This document shows positions 48,234 through 57,483 of a stretch of 64,000 bases of DNA, one piece after another (the first letter of the stretch is position 1; each line of letters starts with the position of its first letter). Source of the DNA: Peptoniphilus vaginalis (GTDB lineage: Bacteria; Bacillota; Clostridia; Tissierellales; Peptoniphilaceae); the NCBI RefSeq assembly GCF_900176605.1, contig NZ_FXLP01000005.1, positions 744,001 through 808,000 on the forward strand. Reading direction: 5' to 3'. Made by a program: the position numbers and the translations under genes. The notes beneath the pieces were generated by a model. That model saw only the letters and a program-made list of their open reading frames with translations. It searched no databases and had not been told where the DNA came from.

Positions 48234-48339
48234 TTTATATCCTCCTTGAAGAATTCTCTATAGTCTTTCCTTAGTTACAAAACCCTATAAGTCTTTGATA
48301 TGTAAGGCCTACTAGAGCTCTATTGCTAAGACTGTTACA

Positions 48340-48368
48340 ATTATAACCTAAGTTGGCTTTATTTTCTA
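48340..48368 (-). promoter_or_regulatory. hup promoter
   Basis: TAGAAA (48363-48368), 17 bp, TATAAT (48340-48345) on the minus strand, just before the end of the yabN-like gene, giving a leader of about 100 nt. Confidence 0.6.
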
Positions 48369-48371
48369 CAT

Positions 48372-49289
48372 TTATTTTAAAATAATCGCTATTTTATCCA
48401 ATTTTTTATAGATTTCATCAAATATTTCACGAAAATCCACTAAACCCTCTCTCTCCTTTAAGAAAAGCATCAATAAAGACAGGATTAAGGTGTCAATTTC
48501 ATCTTCATAGTCCATGGAAATCTCCTTAGATTTTTCCATTAATAGATTTTTAATTCTATCAAAATTTTCATCATCTAAGTAAAGTTCCTTGTCTTCTAAA
48601 ATATTTTCTAGCTGGTCCATAATTATTTGGAAGTTTTTGCCACTTGTCCTTGGGATGTAGATGCAGGATTGGTGGTTGTAGTCATCAAGTCTTGGAAGTT
48701 TATAAATCTCGACCTTTCTCACCATCTCATCATCAAGACCTGCGTTGGTAATAACATAAGCCATGTCCTCTTCTTTGTAGACTTCTTGGAGAAGAAGTGA
48801 TAGGTCTGATGCAATCCTCTTGTTGTAAACTTGAGTTATCAGTGTGTCACGTCTTGTGTCAAAGTCAAACTTCTTTGCATCAGAATCTAAAAATAAAAGT
48901 CCATCAACAGCATCTCGTCCAACTCCTGCAAGAACTGGTTCAATAAAAGAAATTCCATTTACAATATTTATGTCTTCCTTCTTATCGATTAAAAGTTTTA
49001 CAGTTTTTTCTGCAACTAATGGAGTGCCTGGCACAAAATAATTTATATCTTCCTTCTTAGATTCTTCTATTAATATTTCTACAATTTTATTATAAACTTG
49101 GTCGAAGCTTTCCATCTCATCGTACAAGTAGTCAAAGGACTGGTAAGCTATTTTGTTTTCTTTAAAAAAAGAAAGGGCTTCATGCCTGTAAGTCCTCAAA
49201 AAGTTTTTATTCCCATTTTTCATAATTTTTACTGCTTCAAGGGTAAGGTCTCTTGAAGAAGTGGATCCAAGTCCAACAACATTTATCAT
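48372..49289 (-). CDS. YabN-like tetrapyrrole methylase-fold protein with reduced MazG region
   Basis: 305 residues. The N-terminal part (1-~215) matches the tetrapyrrole-methylase domain found in MazG-fusion proteins: INVVGLGSTSSRDLTLEAVK, YFVPGTPLVAEKTVKLL, NGISFIEPVLAGVGRD, VYKEEDMAYVITNAG. Bacillus YabN continues into a full MazG nucleotide pyrophosphohydrolase domain (about 490 residues in total); here only a short helical stretch (about 240-305) remains without recognisable E-x-x-E metal motifs. Gene position upstream of hup matches yabN. Confidence 0.85.
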   Translation of the reverse strand: MINVVGLGSTSSRDLTLEAVKIMKNGNKNFLRTYRHEALSFFKENKIAYQSFDYLYDEMESFDQVYNKIVEILIEESKKEDINYFVPGTPLVAEKTVKLLIDKKEDINIVNGISFIEPVLAGVGRDAVDGLLFLDSDAKKFDFDTRRDTLITQVYNKRIASDLSLLLQEVYKEEDMAYVITNAGLDDEMVRKVEIYKLPRLDDYNHQSCIYIPRTSGKNFQIIMDQLENILEDKELYLDDENFDRIKNLLMEKSKEISMDYEDEIDTLILSLLMLFLKEREGLVDFREIFDEIYKKLDKIAIILK

Positions 49290-49484
49290 TCAAATCACCT
49301 GATAACATTATACACATAAAGTCTTAGTGTTTATAAAAAATTTTTTATTATCTCTTTGCTTTGCAAGTGGAAATGATTTTTTACTTTAGCCTATCTTGTA
49401 GAAAAATATTTTAAGCTTACTAATAAGAAAAAAATTATTTTTCAAAGACTTCAAGTTTTTCAAATTTTGTATCTTTAAATTTTG

Positions 49485-49509
49485 CAAAAAAAGAAGGGGT
49501 TGCCCCCTC
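49485..49509 (-). terminator. Terminator of the DapF-like gene
   Basis: Minus-strand 7-bp stem GAGGGGG / CCCCTTC (one G-U pair), CAA loop, followed by T7. Confidence 0.85.
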
Positions 49510-49519
49510 CTCATAAGGA

Positions 49520-50476
49520 TTAATCAAATCCAAATTTTTCTCTCATTATTTTAAGTTCTTCATCAGTTAAGTCGTTTTCGTCAACTGGCTCTTTATTTTC
49601 TTCTTCAGCCATTTTCTTTTTGTGCTCTTCAACAATCTTATCGTGCTCAGCTATAACTGCTAGGGCAACGTCTTGTGGGATTTCAATAGATTTCTTTTCT
49701 ACTTCAGAAAGTTCAACCTTGCCACCAACGCAGAATTTCTTTCCATTTTCAAATTCATAAACAAAGACTTCAAGTTCTCCTGCTGGGTTTTTTATTGCAA
49801 TCTTGTAATCTTCATCAAGCTTTTCAATGTCGCTTTCAAGATAATTAACTACAGCTACAGTTCCTGATCCACAGGAGCCTTCTCTAAATAAAGTTTCAGA
49901 ACCTTCTACATAAACGTAAGGAATCATTTCAAGCTTTTCCTTGTTGAAGAAAAGAACTCCATAGGCATCATCCTTGTAATCTTTTTTAAGGACTTCAAGT
50001 GCCTTATCTACAAAGTCTCTGTCTTCTTCTCCTTCAACAACTAAGTGACTAATTCCATGAAGTTTAATAAGAGTGCAGTCCTTGCCATCTATTGTCAAGT
50101 TTTCTCTTTCAATAGGACCATCAAGGGCAACATATGCCTTTTGATTTTTAACATCTGCAATTACATCAGTTGTTCCTTTATGACCACTTACATAAACTTC
50201 AATATCAACAAGCCCATCTGTGTCGTAGAAGCCTGCAGAGTAAAGTCCATAAGCTCTTGTAGCGTTGGCACAAAATTCTCCACCCATCATATCCATCCTA
50301 AGGGGTGCACCTTCATAAGCTGGAGAAATAAATCCAACTTGTTCAACGTCCTTATCTATTTGTTCAATAATGCAGTCTGTGTAGGCCTTTCTATAGCCTG
50401 GATAAACAGGAGCAACAACAAAGCCTGTTATATTTCCACATGGGTTCGCTCTAAAATAATTAAAAGTTTTCTTCAT
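49520..50476 (-). CDS. DapF-like amino-acid racemase/epimerase
   Basis: A 318-residue cofactor-independent racemase of the diaminopimelate-epimerase fold. The two catalytic cysteines are visible: Cys69 in MGGEFCANATRAYG and Cys202 in REGSCGSGTVAVV. The substrate-specific N-terminus (NYFRANPCGNITGF) resembles DapF relatives that act on other amino acids (for example the histidine racemases) more than the DapF motif N-D-F-V-x-x-D. A C-terminal extension of ~50 charged residues (EEENKEPVDENDLTDEELK) is unusual. No lysine-pathway genes are nearby. Substrate uncertain. Confidence 0.82.
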   Translation of the reverse strand: MKKTFNYFRANPCGNITGFVVAPVYPGYRKAYTDCIIEQIDKDVEQVGFISPAYEGAPLRMDMMGGEFCANATRAYGLYSAGFYDTDGLVDIEVYVSGHKGTTDVIADVKNQKAYVALDGPIERENLTIDGKDCTLIKLHGISHLVVEGEEDRDFVDKALEVLKKDYKDDAYGVLFFNKEKLEMIPYVYVEGSETLFREGSCGSGTVAVVNYLESDIEKLDEDYKIAIKNPAGELEVFVYEFENGKKFCVGGKVELSEVEKKSIEIPQDVALAVIAEHDKIVEEHKKKMAEEENKEPVDENDLTDEELKIMREKFGFD

Positions 50477-50590
50477 AACCATCCTCTTCTCGACTCTAAA
50501 AATAAATTTGCTCTTTAATTATAGCATACTAAGTTAGTATTTTTTAACAGCTAATCCTATCTTACCCGAAATTTAATTTTTAACTCAGTC

Positions 50591-51763
50591 TTACTTTAGA
50601 TACTTCTTAAGGTCTTCTACCCTATCTGTCCTTTCCCAAGGAAGGTCTAGATCATTTCTACCAAAGTGACCATAGGATGCAGTTTGTCTGTAGATTGGTC
50701 TCAATAGGTCTAGGTCACGAATAATTGCAGCTGGTCTCATGTCGAAGTTTTCCATAATAATTTTTTCGATTTCTTCATGAGATAGTTTACCAGTGCCAAA
50801 AGTTTCTACATAAACTGAAGTTGGTCTTGCAATACCAATTGCATAGGCAAGTCCAATTTCAACTTTATCTGCAAGTCCTGCTGCCACTAAATTTTTTGCA
50901 ATGTACCTTGCGTAGTAGGCACCTGACCTGTCAACCTTTGTTGGATCCTTTCCTGAAAAAGCTCCACCGCCGTGTCTTCCAAAGCCGCCATAGGTATCAA
51001 CAATTATTTTTCTACCAGTAAGTCCTGCATCAGCCATTGGTCCACCAATAACAAATCTACCAGTTGGGTTAATGAAAAATTCTGTGTCTTTGTCAATGAA
51101 TTCTTTTGGCACAACTTTTTCAACTACTTCTCTAATTATGTCTTCCCTAATTTGTTCCATAGCTACATCTGGAGCGTGTTGGGATGATACTACAACATTT
51201 TTAAGTCTTACTGGCTTGTCTTCTTCATACTCAACTGTAACTTGAGTCTTGCCATCTGGTCTTAGATAGTCAAGTGTACCATTCTTTCTTACTTCAGTTA
51301 ATCTTCTTGATAACTTGTGGGCAAGTGAAATTGGAAGTGGCATTAACTCTTCAGTTTCATTGCAGGCAAAACCAAACATAATACCTTGGTCTCCTGCTCC
51401 AAAGGAATCAAGTTCGTCTACTCCTTCTTCCTTAAACCTGTCAACACCCATGGCTATGTCAGAAGATTGTTCCTTGATTGCAGAAAGGACTGCACAAGTT
51501 CTTCCATCGAAACCAAACTTTGCTCTGTTGTATCCAATATCTTCTAGGACTTCTCTTGCAGTTTTTTCGAAGTCCACATAAGTTTCTGTTGAGATTTCTC
51601 CAGTTATAACTATCATTCCTGTGGATGCCATAGTTTCGCATGCCACTCTCGCATTTTTATCTTCTGCCAAAATCTTATCTAAGATGGCATCTGATATTTG
51701 GTCGCAAACTTTATCAGGATGTCCTTCTGTAACGGACTCTGAACTAAATTGCCATTTTTTCAT
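50591..51763 (-). CDS. metK: S-adenosylmethionine synthetase
   Basis: Makes SAM from methionine and ATP. 390 residues: [20 protein letters not shown] at the N-terminus, [16 protein letters not shown], the signature [20 protein letters not shown], and [16 protein letters not shown] at the end. The ATG at 51763 gives the standard [11 protein letters not shown] start, with GGAGG upstream. A SAM-I riboswitch with terminator precedes it, so SAM represses synthesis. Confidence 0.98.
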   Translation of the reverse strand: MKKWQFSSESVTEGHPDKVCDQISDAILDKILAEDKNARVACETMASTGMIVITGEISTETYVDFEKTAREVLEDIGYNRAKFGFDGRTCAVLSAIKEQSSDIAMGVDRFKEEGVDELDSFGAGDQGIMFGFACNETEELMPLPISLAHKLSRRLTEVRKNGTLDYLRPDGKTQVTVEYEEDKPVRLKNVVVSSQHAPDVAMEQIREDIIREVVEKVVPKEFIDKDTEFFINPTGRFVIGGPMADAGLTGRKIIVDTYGGFGRHGGGAFSGKDPTKVDRSGAYYARYIAKNLVAAGLADKVEIGLAYAIGIARPTSVYVETFGTGKLSHEEIEKIIMENFDMRPAAIIRDLDLLRPIYRQTASYGHFGRNDLDLPWERTDRVEDLKKYLK

Positions 51764-51866
51764 TTTATTTCTTTCCTCCATTTTAAATACCTTGATTTAA
51801 TGTATGAATTTATTTTCTCTTTTCTATTTGGTCAAATTTATAAAGTCATATAAAATTTTAATCCAT

Positions 51867-51995
51867 AAAAAAATCCCCACGCAAAAAGTGAGGACCATTA
51901 AACCTCATCTTCCAGATAAAAATCTGTGGGATTTAGCACCAACTAGGTTGCCGGGTTTCAAAGTGCCCATTCACTCCACCACTCTCAATAAGGTA
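51867..51995 (-). promoter_or_regulatory. SAM-I (S-box) riboswitch with terminator, upstream of metK
   Basis: Reading the minus strand, the aptamer begins around 51995 with CTTATTGAGAGTGGTGGAG, then the GGGCA...GAAACCCGGCAACC core, GGTGCTAA and GATGAGG (near 51903), the conserved S-box blocks. The expression platform is a terminator at 51867-51894 (CCTCAC / GTGGGG stem and T7), whose 5' arm can alternatively pair with aptamer sequence. Confidence 0.95.
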
Positions 51996-52017
51996 TTATT
52001 TATATTTTGTAATTTTG

Positions 52018-52046
52018 ATTATAGCACTTAAATTTTTTTAGTGCAA
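52018..52046 (-). promoter_or_regulatory. metK promoter
   Basis: TTGCAC (52041-52046), 17 bp, TATAAT (52018-52023) on the minus strand. The -35 box lies inside the last codons of the AEC transporter gene. Confidence 0.8.
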
Positions 52047-52991
52047 CAAGTTAAAATAGTTCATTATGGATATGCCCACTGGGTAGGTAATAATACTCAT
52101 GATAAAAGAAAGAGTGATTACCTTTGATGCAAATTCATAATCGGACTTCATTTGCTTTGTAAAGATAAAGCAGTTGGCTGCACAAGGAGTTGCCCAAAAT
52201 ATATAGGCTATTCCCAACTCCATATTTGTAAAGCCAAGCTTAACTCCTATTGGTATAAGCATAAGTGGAGCTAAAACTGTCTTGATAAAGGCTGCTATAA
52301 ACATAAATTTAAAATCATCCTTTGATGATTCAAAGTTTAGACTTGCCCCAATTAATATAAGTGACATTGGTGTTGAAATCTTTGCCACCATTTCTATTGC
52401 CTTATCAATTCCTTGATAAACTGGTATGTTTAAAAAGTTAAAAATTGAACCAAAGACTACACCAGCAATCATTGGGTTCTTTATTATCTTTATAAGAATA
52501 TTAGCAACAGAAATTGATTTATCTTCTACCTCAGAATAATAAGTCAAGATTACAATAGCAGCTATGTTATAAAGAGTAAGACCAAAGGCAATTATTACTA
52601 TCATGTGTTCCATTGAAGGAGCACCATTATAAATTATGTCTAGGATGGGAAAGCCAACATAGACAAAGTTTGACCTGTAGGCACAGTGAATAAAGGCAGA
52701 TAATTTTCTCTTGTCTTTAATCCTCAAAGTCTTTCCTATTATAAGAGAAATAAAAATTATAAAAATAATTCCCAATAAGATGTAGGCAACATATTTTGGA
52801 TGAAGGGATTCAATCCTTGCATTCTTTATGTCGTAAAATAATTTAAAGGGCAAGGCCATGTAAAAGACTATCCAGGTTCCCTTGTCTACGAAGTTGTTGT
52901 CAATGTATCCTTTTTGTTTTGCAAAGTATCCCAGTAGCAAAACTATAAACACGGGCGATACAATATTAAAACCCATAAGTAAGTTACTCAT
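52038..52991 (-). CDS. AEC-family transporter
   Basis: A 317-residue membrane protein with ten hydrophobic segments in two halves of five, typical of auxin-efflux-carrier (AEC) family permeases (SPVFIVLLLGYFAKQKGYI near the N-terminus; ISTPMSLILIGASL in the middle; WATPCAANCFIFTKQ near the C-terminus). Bacterial members move organic acids or amino acids; the substrate is not evident. It precedes metK but the riboswitch lies after its stop codon. Confidence 0.85.
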   Translation of the reverse strand: MSNLLMGFNIVSPVFIVLLLGYFAKQKGYIDNNFVDKGTWIVFYMALPFKLFYDIKNARIESLHPKYVAYILLGIIFIIFISLIIGKTLRIKDKRKLSAFIHCAYRSNFVYVGFPILDIIYNGAPSMEHMIVIIAFGLTLYNIAAIVILTYYSEVEDKSISVANILIKIIKNPMIAGVVFGSIFNFLNIPVYQGIDKAIEMVAKISTPMSLILIGASLNFESSKDDFKFMFIAAFIKTVLAPLMLIPIGVKLGFTNMELGIAYIFWATPCAANCFIFTKQMKSDYEFASKVITLSFIMSIITYPVGISIMNYFNLLH

Positions 52992-53029
52992 AAAATCACC
53001 TTATTAAATTATAGGTTAAATATTTGGTC

Positions 53030-53058
53030 TTGTCGAGGGCAATCTTTTAAAATACAAT
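53030..53058 (+). promoter_or_regulatory. Promoter of the copper-amine-oxidase-like domain gene
   Basis: TTGTCG, 17 bp, TACAAT. The predicted start of transcription would fall at or next to the AGGAGG (53065-53070), giving an extremely short leader. Confidence 0.5.
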
Positions 53059-53077
53059 AGACCTAGGAGGTCGTGTT

Positions 53078-53980
53078 ATGAAAAAAATAATTTCTATAGG
53101 GCTTACATCCCTAGTTTTAATTACAAATGTATTTGCTAGCGCAAAAGTTTCTAGTCAAAGCGTCTTAGTTGATGGAAAGGACACAGGCGTTAAGGGCTAC
53201 AACATTGCCGACAGCAACTACTTTAAGTTAAGAGACATTGCAGCTCTTCTTGATGAAAAGGACGCTGAGTTTAATGTATCTTACGACAGCGACAGAGAAG
53301 CTGTCATCATCACTAGCAAGTCTGACTACAAGAAAACTGAAAATGATCTTGTACCTTTAAAGGACAGCGACAGTGAAGTAAAAAGTTCAACTCACAAGGT
53401 CTTTGTAAATGGAGTTAGACATTCTTTTAGCGTGTACACAATTGACGGCTATAATTATTTTCAATTGAGGCAACTTGGTAAGACAATTGGTTTCAGTGTT
53501 AACTTCGACGAAAAAAATAATTCTGTCCAAATTGATTCAAAATCAATTCCTGGTCGCTCTCTTGTCAACAACCAAGTCAATGTAAAAATTGTTGACTACG
53601 TAACTGACTACGAAGAGAAGAGCTTAGACATTTTAAAGGACCCTCTTCTTGACATTTCAAAATTTCTTGCTAATATAAAGAACGAAGTACTTGCAACATC
53701 TGAAGAAGGCAAGCTAAGTGGAGAGTCAACCTATGTTAAGTCAGAAAATATTGTTGAAGTCCTACCAACTTCTGCTAAGTACCATGGCAAGCTAGTGTAC
53801 ACTCCTTATATAAAGATTGAGCAAGGAGATAAGTCGGAAGTCTTCCCTTATGAGAAGGGATTTGAAGTTGCAAAAACTTTAACATCAAAGGGCTTCGACT
53901 CCACAAGTGAATTTGAAATTAGCCTTGGAACAAAAAGCAAGGACCATTTTGTTAAGTACTCATCTTTTAAGTATAAATAA
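53078..53980 (+). CDS. Secreted protein with copper amine oxidase N-terminal-like domain
   Basis: A 300-residue exported protein: signal peptide 1-~20 (KKIISIGLTSLVLITNVFAS), then two related halves with the Cu_amine_oxidN1 pattern: VLVDGKDTGVKGYNIADSNY-FKLRDIAALL and VFVNGVRHSFSVYTIDGYNY-FQLRQLGKTIG. The domain is common in surface proteins of anaerobic Firmicutes and is not an oxidase by itself. Residues ~165-300 are unassigned. AGGAGG precedes the ATG; DUF1858 follows by 33 bp. Confidence 0.82.
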   Translation: MKKIISIGLTSLVLITNVFASAKVSSQSVLVDGKDTGVKGYNIADSNYFKLRDIAALLDEKDAEFNVSYDSDREAVIITSKSDYKKTENDLVPLKDSDSEVKSSTHKVFVNGVRHSFSVYTIDGYNYFQLRQLGKTIGFSVNFDEKNNSVQIDSKSIPGRSLVNNQVNVKIVDYVTDYEEKSLDILKDPLLDISKFLANIKNEVLATSEEGKLSGESTYVKSENIVEVLPTSAKYHGKLVYTPYIKIEQGDKSEVFPYEKGFEVAKTLTSKGFDSTSEFEISLGTKSKDHFVKYSSFKYK

Positions 53981-54013
53981 TTTTGGGTATATTAATCAGG
54001 GAGGTGTTAGTAA

Positions 54014-54223
54014 ATGAAAATTAAAAAAGAAATGTTAATCGGACAAATTCTTTCAGAAAAACCAGAATCAATTGGTACTCTAATGAGTTTTGGAATGGGA
54101 TGCATTATGTGCCCATCTTCTCAAATGGAAAGTCTTGAAGAAGCAGCAATGGTTCATGGTATAGATCCCAATATGCTTGTAGCTGCTCTTAATGAAGATA
54201 GCAAAGAAGAAGCAGATGCTTAA
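54014..54223 (+). CDS. DUF1858 domain protein
   Basis: A 69-residue soluble protein matching the DUF1858 pattern: ITKEMLIGQIL-like start, then TLMSFGMGCIMCPSSQMESL with a C-x-x-C pair, then VHGIDPNMLVAALN. Such proteins are found alone or fused to redox enzymes in anaerobes; the cysteines suggest a thiol or metal role. GGGAGGTG precedes the ATG, and a strong terminator follows. Confidence 0.88.
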   Translation: MKIKKEMLIGQILSEKPESIGTLMSFGMGCIMCPSSQMESLEEAAMVHGIDPNMLVAALNEDSKEEADA

Positions 54224-54239
54224 TCTAAAGCTTAATTTT

Positions 54240-54266
54240 GAAGAGGCAGAGCCTCTTCTTTTTTTT
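54240..54266 (+). terminator. Terminator after the DUF1858 gene
   Basis: Perfect 8-bp stem GAAGAGGC / GCCTCTTC, AGA loop, followed by T9. Confidence 0.95.
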
Positions 54267-54302
54267 ACATAAATACTTTAACGATTTACAAAGGAGAAAA
54301 AT

Positions 54303-56300
54303 ATGAAAAAGAAAATAATTTATGCACTCTCCCTAGCCCTTCTCGTGGGACCAGTTGTGGCTTCAGTTGAAAAGACAAATTACACTCCTACTGATGAGGC
54401 AGTGGCAGTTGACATAACAAAGAAGGAAAAGGAAAAAGTTAAAGAGATAAAAGAATTGTTTAATATCAGAGAAGCCTATGAAGATTTTAATTTGATTAAG
54501 GATCCTATTAATTCTGACTCAGGTTCTACTTACTTAAATAATAAAGCAAAGAATAAAACTATTGACTCCTACCAATGGTCTGATGAAAACTTAGGAAACT
54601 TACAAGTTGCCTACACAAGTGATGGCGACTTCTATTCCTATTCAAAGTGGAGCAAGGATCAAGATGACAATAAAAATTCCAAAAAAAATTCAAAAGACCA
54701 GGCTCAAAAAATTGTAGAAGAAAAGTTAGCAAAGCTTATTCCCGACTTTTCTAAAAAATATAAATAAAGAGATTTTTCATTCTTAGATGATGGAAAGGAA
54801 TTAAATTTTTTATATGATAGTATAATACATGGAATACCACTTGCGTCAGACTCTCTTTATGTAAACATCTCCCTTACTTCTAAAGAAATTGGAAATATGG
54901 GAATCAACTCCGACTTCGGTCCTGCTACTTCCTTCTTAAGTGACAAGGACTTTAAAGACAAGGCCAAGCTAAGTCAAGAAGAAGCAGAAAAAATATTTAG
55001 AGAAAAGTTTCCACTTAGGCTTTCCTACAAGATTTCCAATGATGGCAAGTCCGTAGCCAAGGTCTACCACTCAGAAATTTTTGATATAGATGCAGAAGAT
55101 GGTAAGCTTGTAAAAAATAATAATTTGGGACTTATGCCCTATGAGATGGATAAAGCTGCCAAGGCTGAAGGCCTAACCGATGTGGAAATTAAAAAGATTG
55201 AGGGTCTAAAGGACTTAAAGGAAAAATCACAAGCCAAGAAAAGAGCCTATGAAATTGCTGGCGATGGTTACCAAATTACATCAATTTCTTTAGACTCCGA
55301 CAAGGAAAACTTCTACTACAATATAAGCCTAGAGAAAGATAAAAATTATGGCAGACTCACGCTAAATGCCAAGAACTTAAATCTTATTTCCCTAGACCTA
55401 TGGACTGACAAAAAAGTTTACAACAACAAGCTTAAAGAAGCAGATGCAAAAAAGCTTGCCCTTGACTTTCTGAAAAAATATGGTGACAAGACTGAGCTCA
55501 ACCTAGATAAAATTTCTATTGAGTCATCAAAGATGGGGACTTCTATCTACATCCCAAGATATGTAAATAAACTCCCTGTCCTAAAAGAAGGAGTGAATAT
55601 TTTTGTAGACCAAGATAAAAAAATTTCATCTTATGAAAGGACTTCAACAAAAATTGATTTCTCTAAGGCAAGTGACAATAGCTTGACTCAAGAAGAAGCC
55701 AACAAGATCTTCTTATCCTCTAAAAACTTTGGACTAAAGTATGTAATAACTGACAAGGGACCTAAACTTTTCTACGGCAAGATAAGGGACTTCGACCCAG
55801 TCATTGGTCAAGATAAAATTCTAAGGGACTACAATGGCGAGATTATTAACTTTAAAGAACAAATATCCTATCCAGACCTTAACAAGGCAAGGGACAAGGA
55901 AGCAATTCTTTATCTAAAGGACATGGGCATTGGTTTCATTGGAAGAAAACTTTCAGACAAGATTAACTATCAAGACTTTGTTAAACTTCTAAATGGCCCT
56001 AATGGAATGAACTCCTCCTACATGGATAATTTTGGACTTGACCTTGAAAAATTAAAGGACAAAAATATTTTAGAAAAAGATGTAGTCAAGATTCTTGTTA
56101 CAAAAAATAATCTTGAAAGATTTACAAAAGCCAAGGGAATTTTTAAAGAGGACATCTTTAAAAATCAAAAGTCTTTAGGCGATTATGAATCTTATTATAT
56201 AATCGCCAAGGGCTTCGCCTATATTAATGGCGACATAGACCCCAATAAGGAAATGACCCTCGAAGAAGTTCTATATTTAATCTATAACTCAATGAAGTAA
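54303..56300 (+). pseudogene. Secreted YcdB/YcdC-domain protein split by an in-frame TAA
   Basis: One continuous reading frame of 665 codons broken by a single TAA at 54765-54767 (codon 155). The N-terminal part has a signal peptide (KKKIIYALSLALLVGPVVAS) and domain start; after the stop the same frame continues directly with RDFSFLDDGKELNFLYDSII and GIPLASDSLYVNIS, then YcdB/YcdC-like repeats (KLSQEEAEKIFREKF; EADAKKLALDFLKKYGDKTE; TQEEANKIF) and a C-terminal SLH-like end. The downstream piece has an ATG at 54897 but no signal peptide. Probably a nonsense mutation. Confidence 0.85.
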
Positions 56301-56326
56301 TTGTAATTCTTTTGTAATTGCATCTT

Positions 56327-56363
56327 ACCTCCCACTGATGTATATTATCACTGGGAGGTTTTT
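56327..56363 (+). promoter_or_regulatory. Hairpin that sequesters the deacetylase ribosome-binding site
   Basis: Stem ACCTCCCA (56327-56334) / TGGGAGGT (56352-56359), extended by TGAT/ATCA inside, followed by T6 and the ATG at 56365. The 3' arm is the Shine-Dalgarno GGGAGG itself, so one hairpin can act as terminator of the upstream gene and block translation of the next on read-through RNA. Confidence 0.75.
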
Positions 56364-56364
56364 T

Positions 56365-57375
56365 ATGACCCAAACAAACTACGATAGAAGAAAAAGATTA
56401 AGAAGACAAAGGGCTAGACGAAAGAAGAGAATAAGACAAACTATTTCAATTTCAATTTTTGTCTTAATACTTATTTTTATATTTTCAAAAATCTTTTCTG
56501 GAATAAAAAACTCAAAAGACACAGAAGTTTCACCTGCCCTAATGTGGTACTACACAAATGAAATTTATAAGGACAGGCCAAGACCAATCTTTTATGAAAA
56601 AGAATACATCTCTAATGTTGTCTTGGACAAACTAGGTCAAATGGAAGATGAATTCATAGTCAAGGGATCCAACCACCTAAAGAAGGTTGACAAGTATGCC
56701 TATGACGCAAAAAAAATTCGTGACTTCACAGTCCACCAAAACTACAAGGGCAAAAAGAAAATTGTATTCTTGACCTTTGACGATGGACCAAATAATGAAA
56801 TCACTCCACAAGTTCTAGATACCTTAAAGAAGGAAAATGCTCGTGCAACTTTCTTCCTTGTCGGCAAGTCTATTGGTGACAAAACTGCAGGACGTATAAG
56901 AGAAATTCTAGCAAATGGTAACGCCATTGGTACTCACTCCTTCACCCACGACTACGACTACCTCTACCCAGGAAGAACTGTAAATGTGGAAAGAGTTTAT
57001 GATGAAATAGAAAAGACTAATGAAAGACTAAAAAATATTTTAGGCGATGATTTTCATTCAAAGGTCTTTAGGTATCCAGGTGGCGAAATGTCATGGAACA
57101 ATATTGAAGCTTGCGATTCATATCTAGCATCAAAAGATATAAATTGGATTGACTGGAACTGCCTTGTTGGTGATGCAGAGAAAAAATCTGTGAGACCAAC
57201 AACAATCCAAGGTCAAATCGAATATCTTGACAAGAGCTTAAACGAAAACAAGAACACAAAAATTGCCGTCGTACTTTCTCACGACGCAATAAACAAACAA
57301 CTAACAGCCGACTCCCTATCAGAAGTTATAAAATACTTCAGAGACAGGGACTATGAATTTGGACTTTTAAAATAA
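56365..57375 (+). CDS. Membrane-anchored polysaccharide deacetylase (NodB family)
   Basis: A 336-residue protein: very basic cytoplasmic N-terminus (RRKRLRRQRARRKKRIR), one membrane helix (about 26-44), a stalk, and a NodB deacetylase domain with motif 1 VFLTFDDGPNNE (metal and catalytic Asp), motif 2 GTHSFTHDYDY (His-x-x-x-His), motif 3 RYPGGEMSWN, and the late DWNCLVGD and VVLSHDA segments. Typical of PgdA-like enzymes that deacetylate peptidoglycan GlcNAc and give lysozyme resistance. ATG 56365 follows GGGAGG with 6-nt spacing. Confidence 0.92.
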   Translation: MTQTNYDRRKRLRRQRARRKKRIRQTISISIFVLILIFIFSKIFSGIKNSKDTEVSPALMWYYTNEIYKDRPRPIFYEKEYISNVVLDKLGQMEDEFIVKGSNHLKKVDKYAYDAKKIRDFTVHQNYKGKKKIVFLTFDDGPNNEITPQVLDTLKKENARATFFLVGKSIGDKTAGRIREILANGNAIGTHSFTHDYDYLYPGRTVNVERVYDEIEKTNERLKNILGDDFHSKVFRYPGGEMSWNNIEACDSYLASKDINWIDWNCLVGDAEKKSVRPTTIQGQIEYLDKSLNENKNTKIAVVLSHDAINKQLTADSLSEVIKYFRDRDYEFGLLK

Positions 57376-57405
57376 CTTTAATTTTTAACAAGTTTATAAA
57401 AATTT

Positions 57406-57437
57406 AGAGGACTGATTTATTTTCAGTCCTCTTTTTA
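57406..57437 (+). terminator. Terminator of the deacetylase gene
   Basis: 10-bp stem AGAGGACTGA / TCAGTCCTCT followed by T5. Confidence 0.88.
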
Positions 57438-57483
57438 TTTGCCTTAAGTCATTATAAATTAAAACAAGATTATTAATTTTATA

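Noticed and set aside
54765-54767. Recoded stop codon (selenocysteine, pyrrolysine or programmed readthrough)
   Set aside because: The codon is TAA, which is not used for Sec or Pyl, and no hairpin or readthrough context follows; a simple nonsense mutation is more likely.
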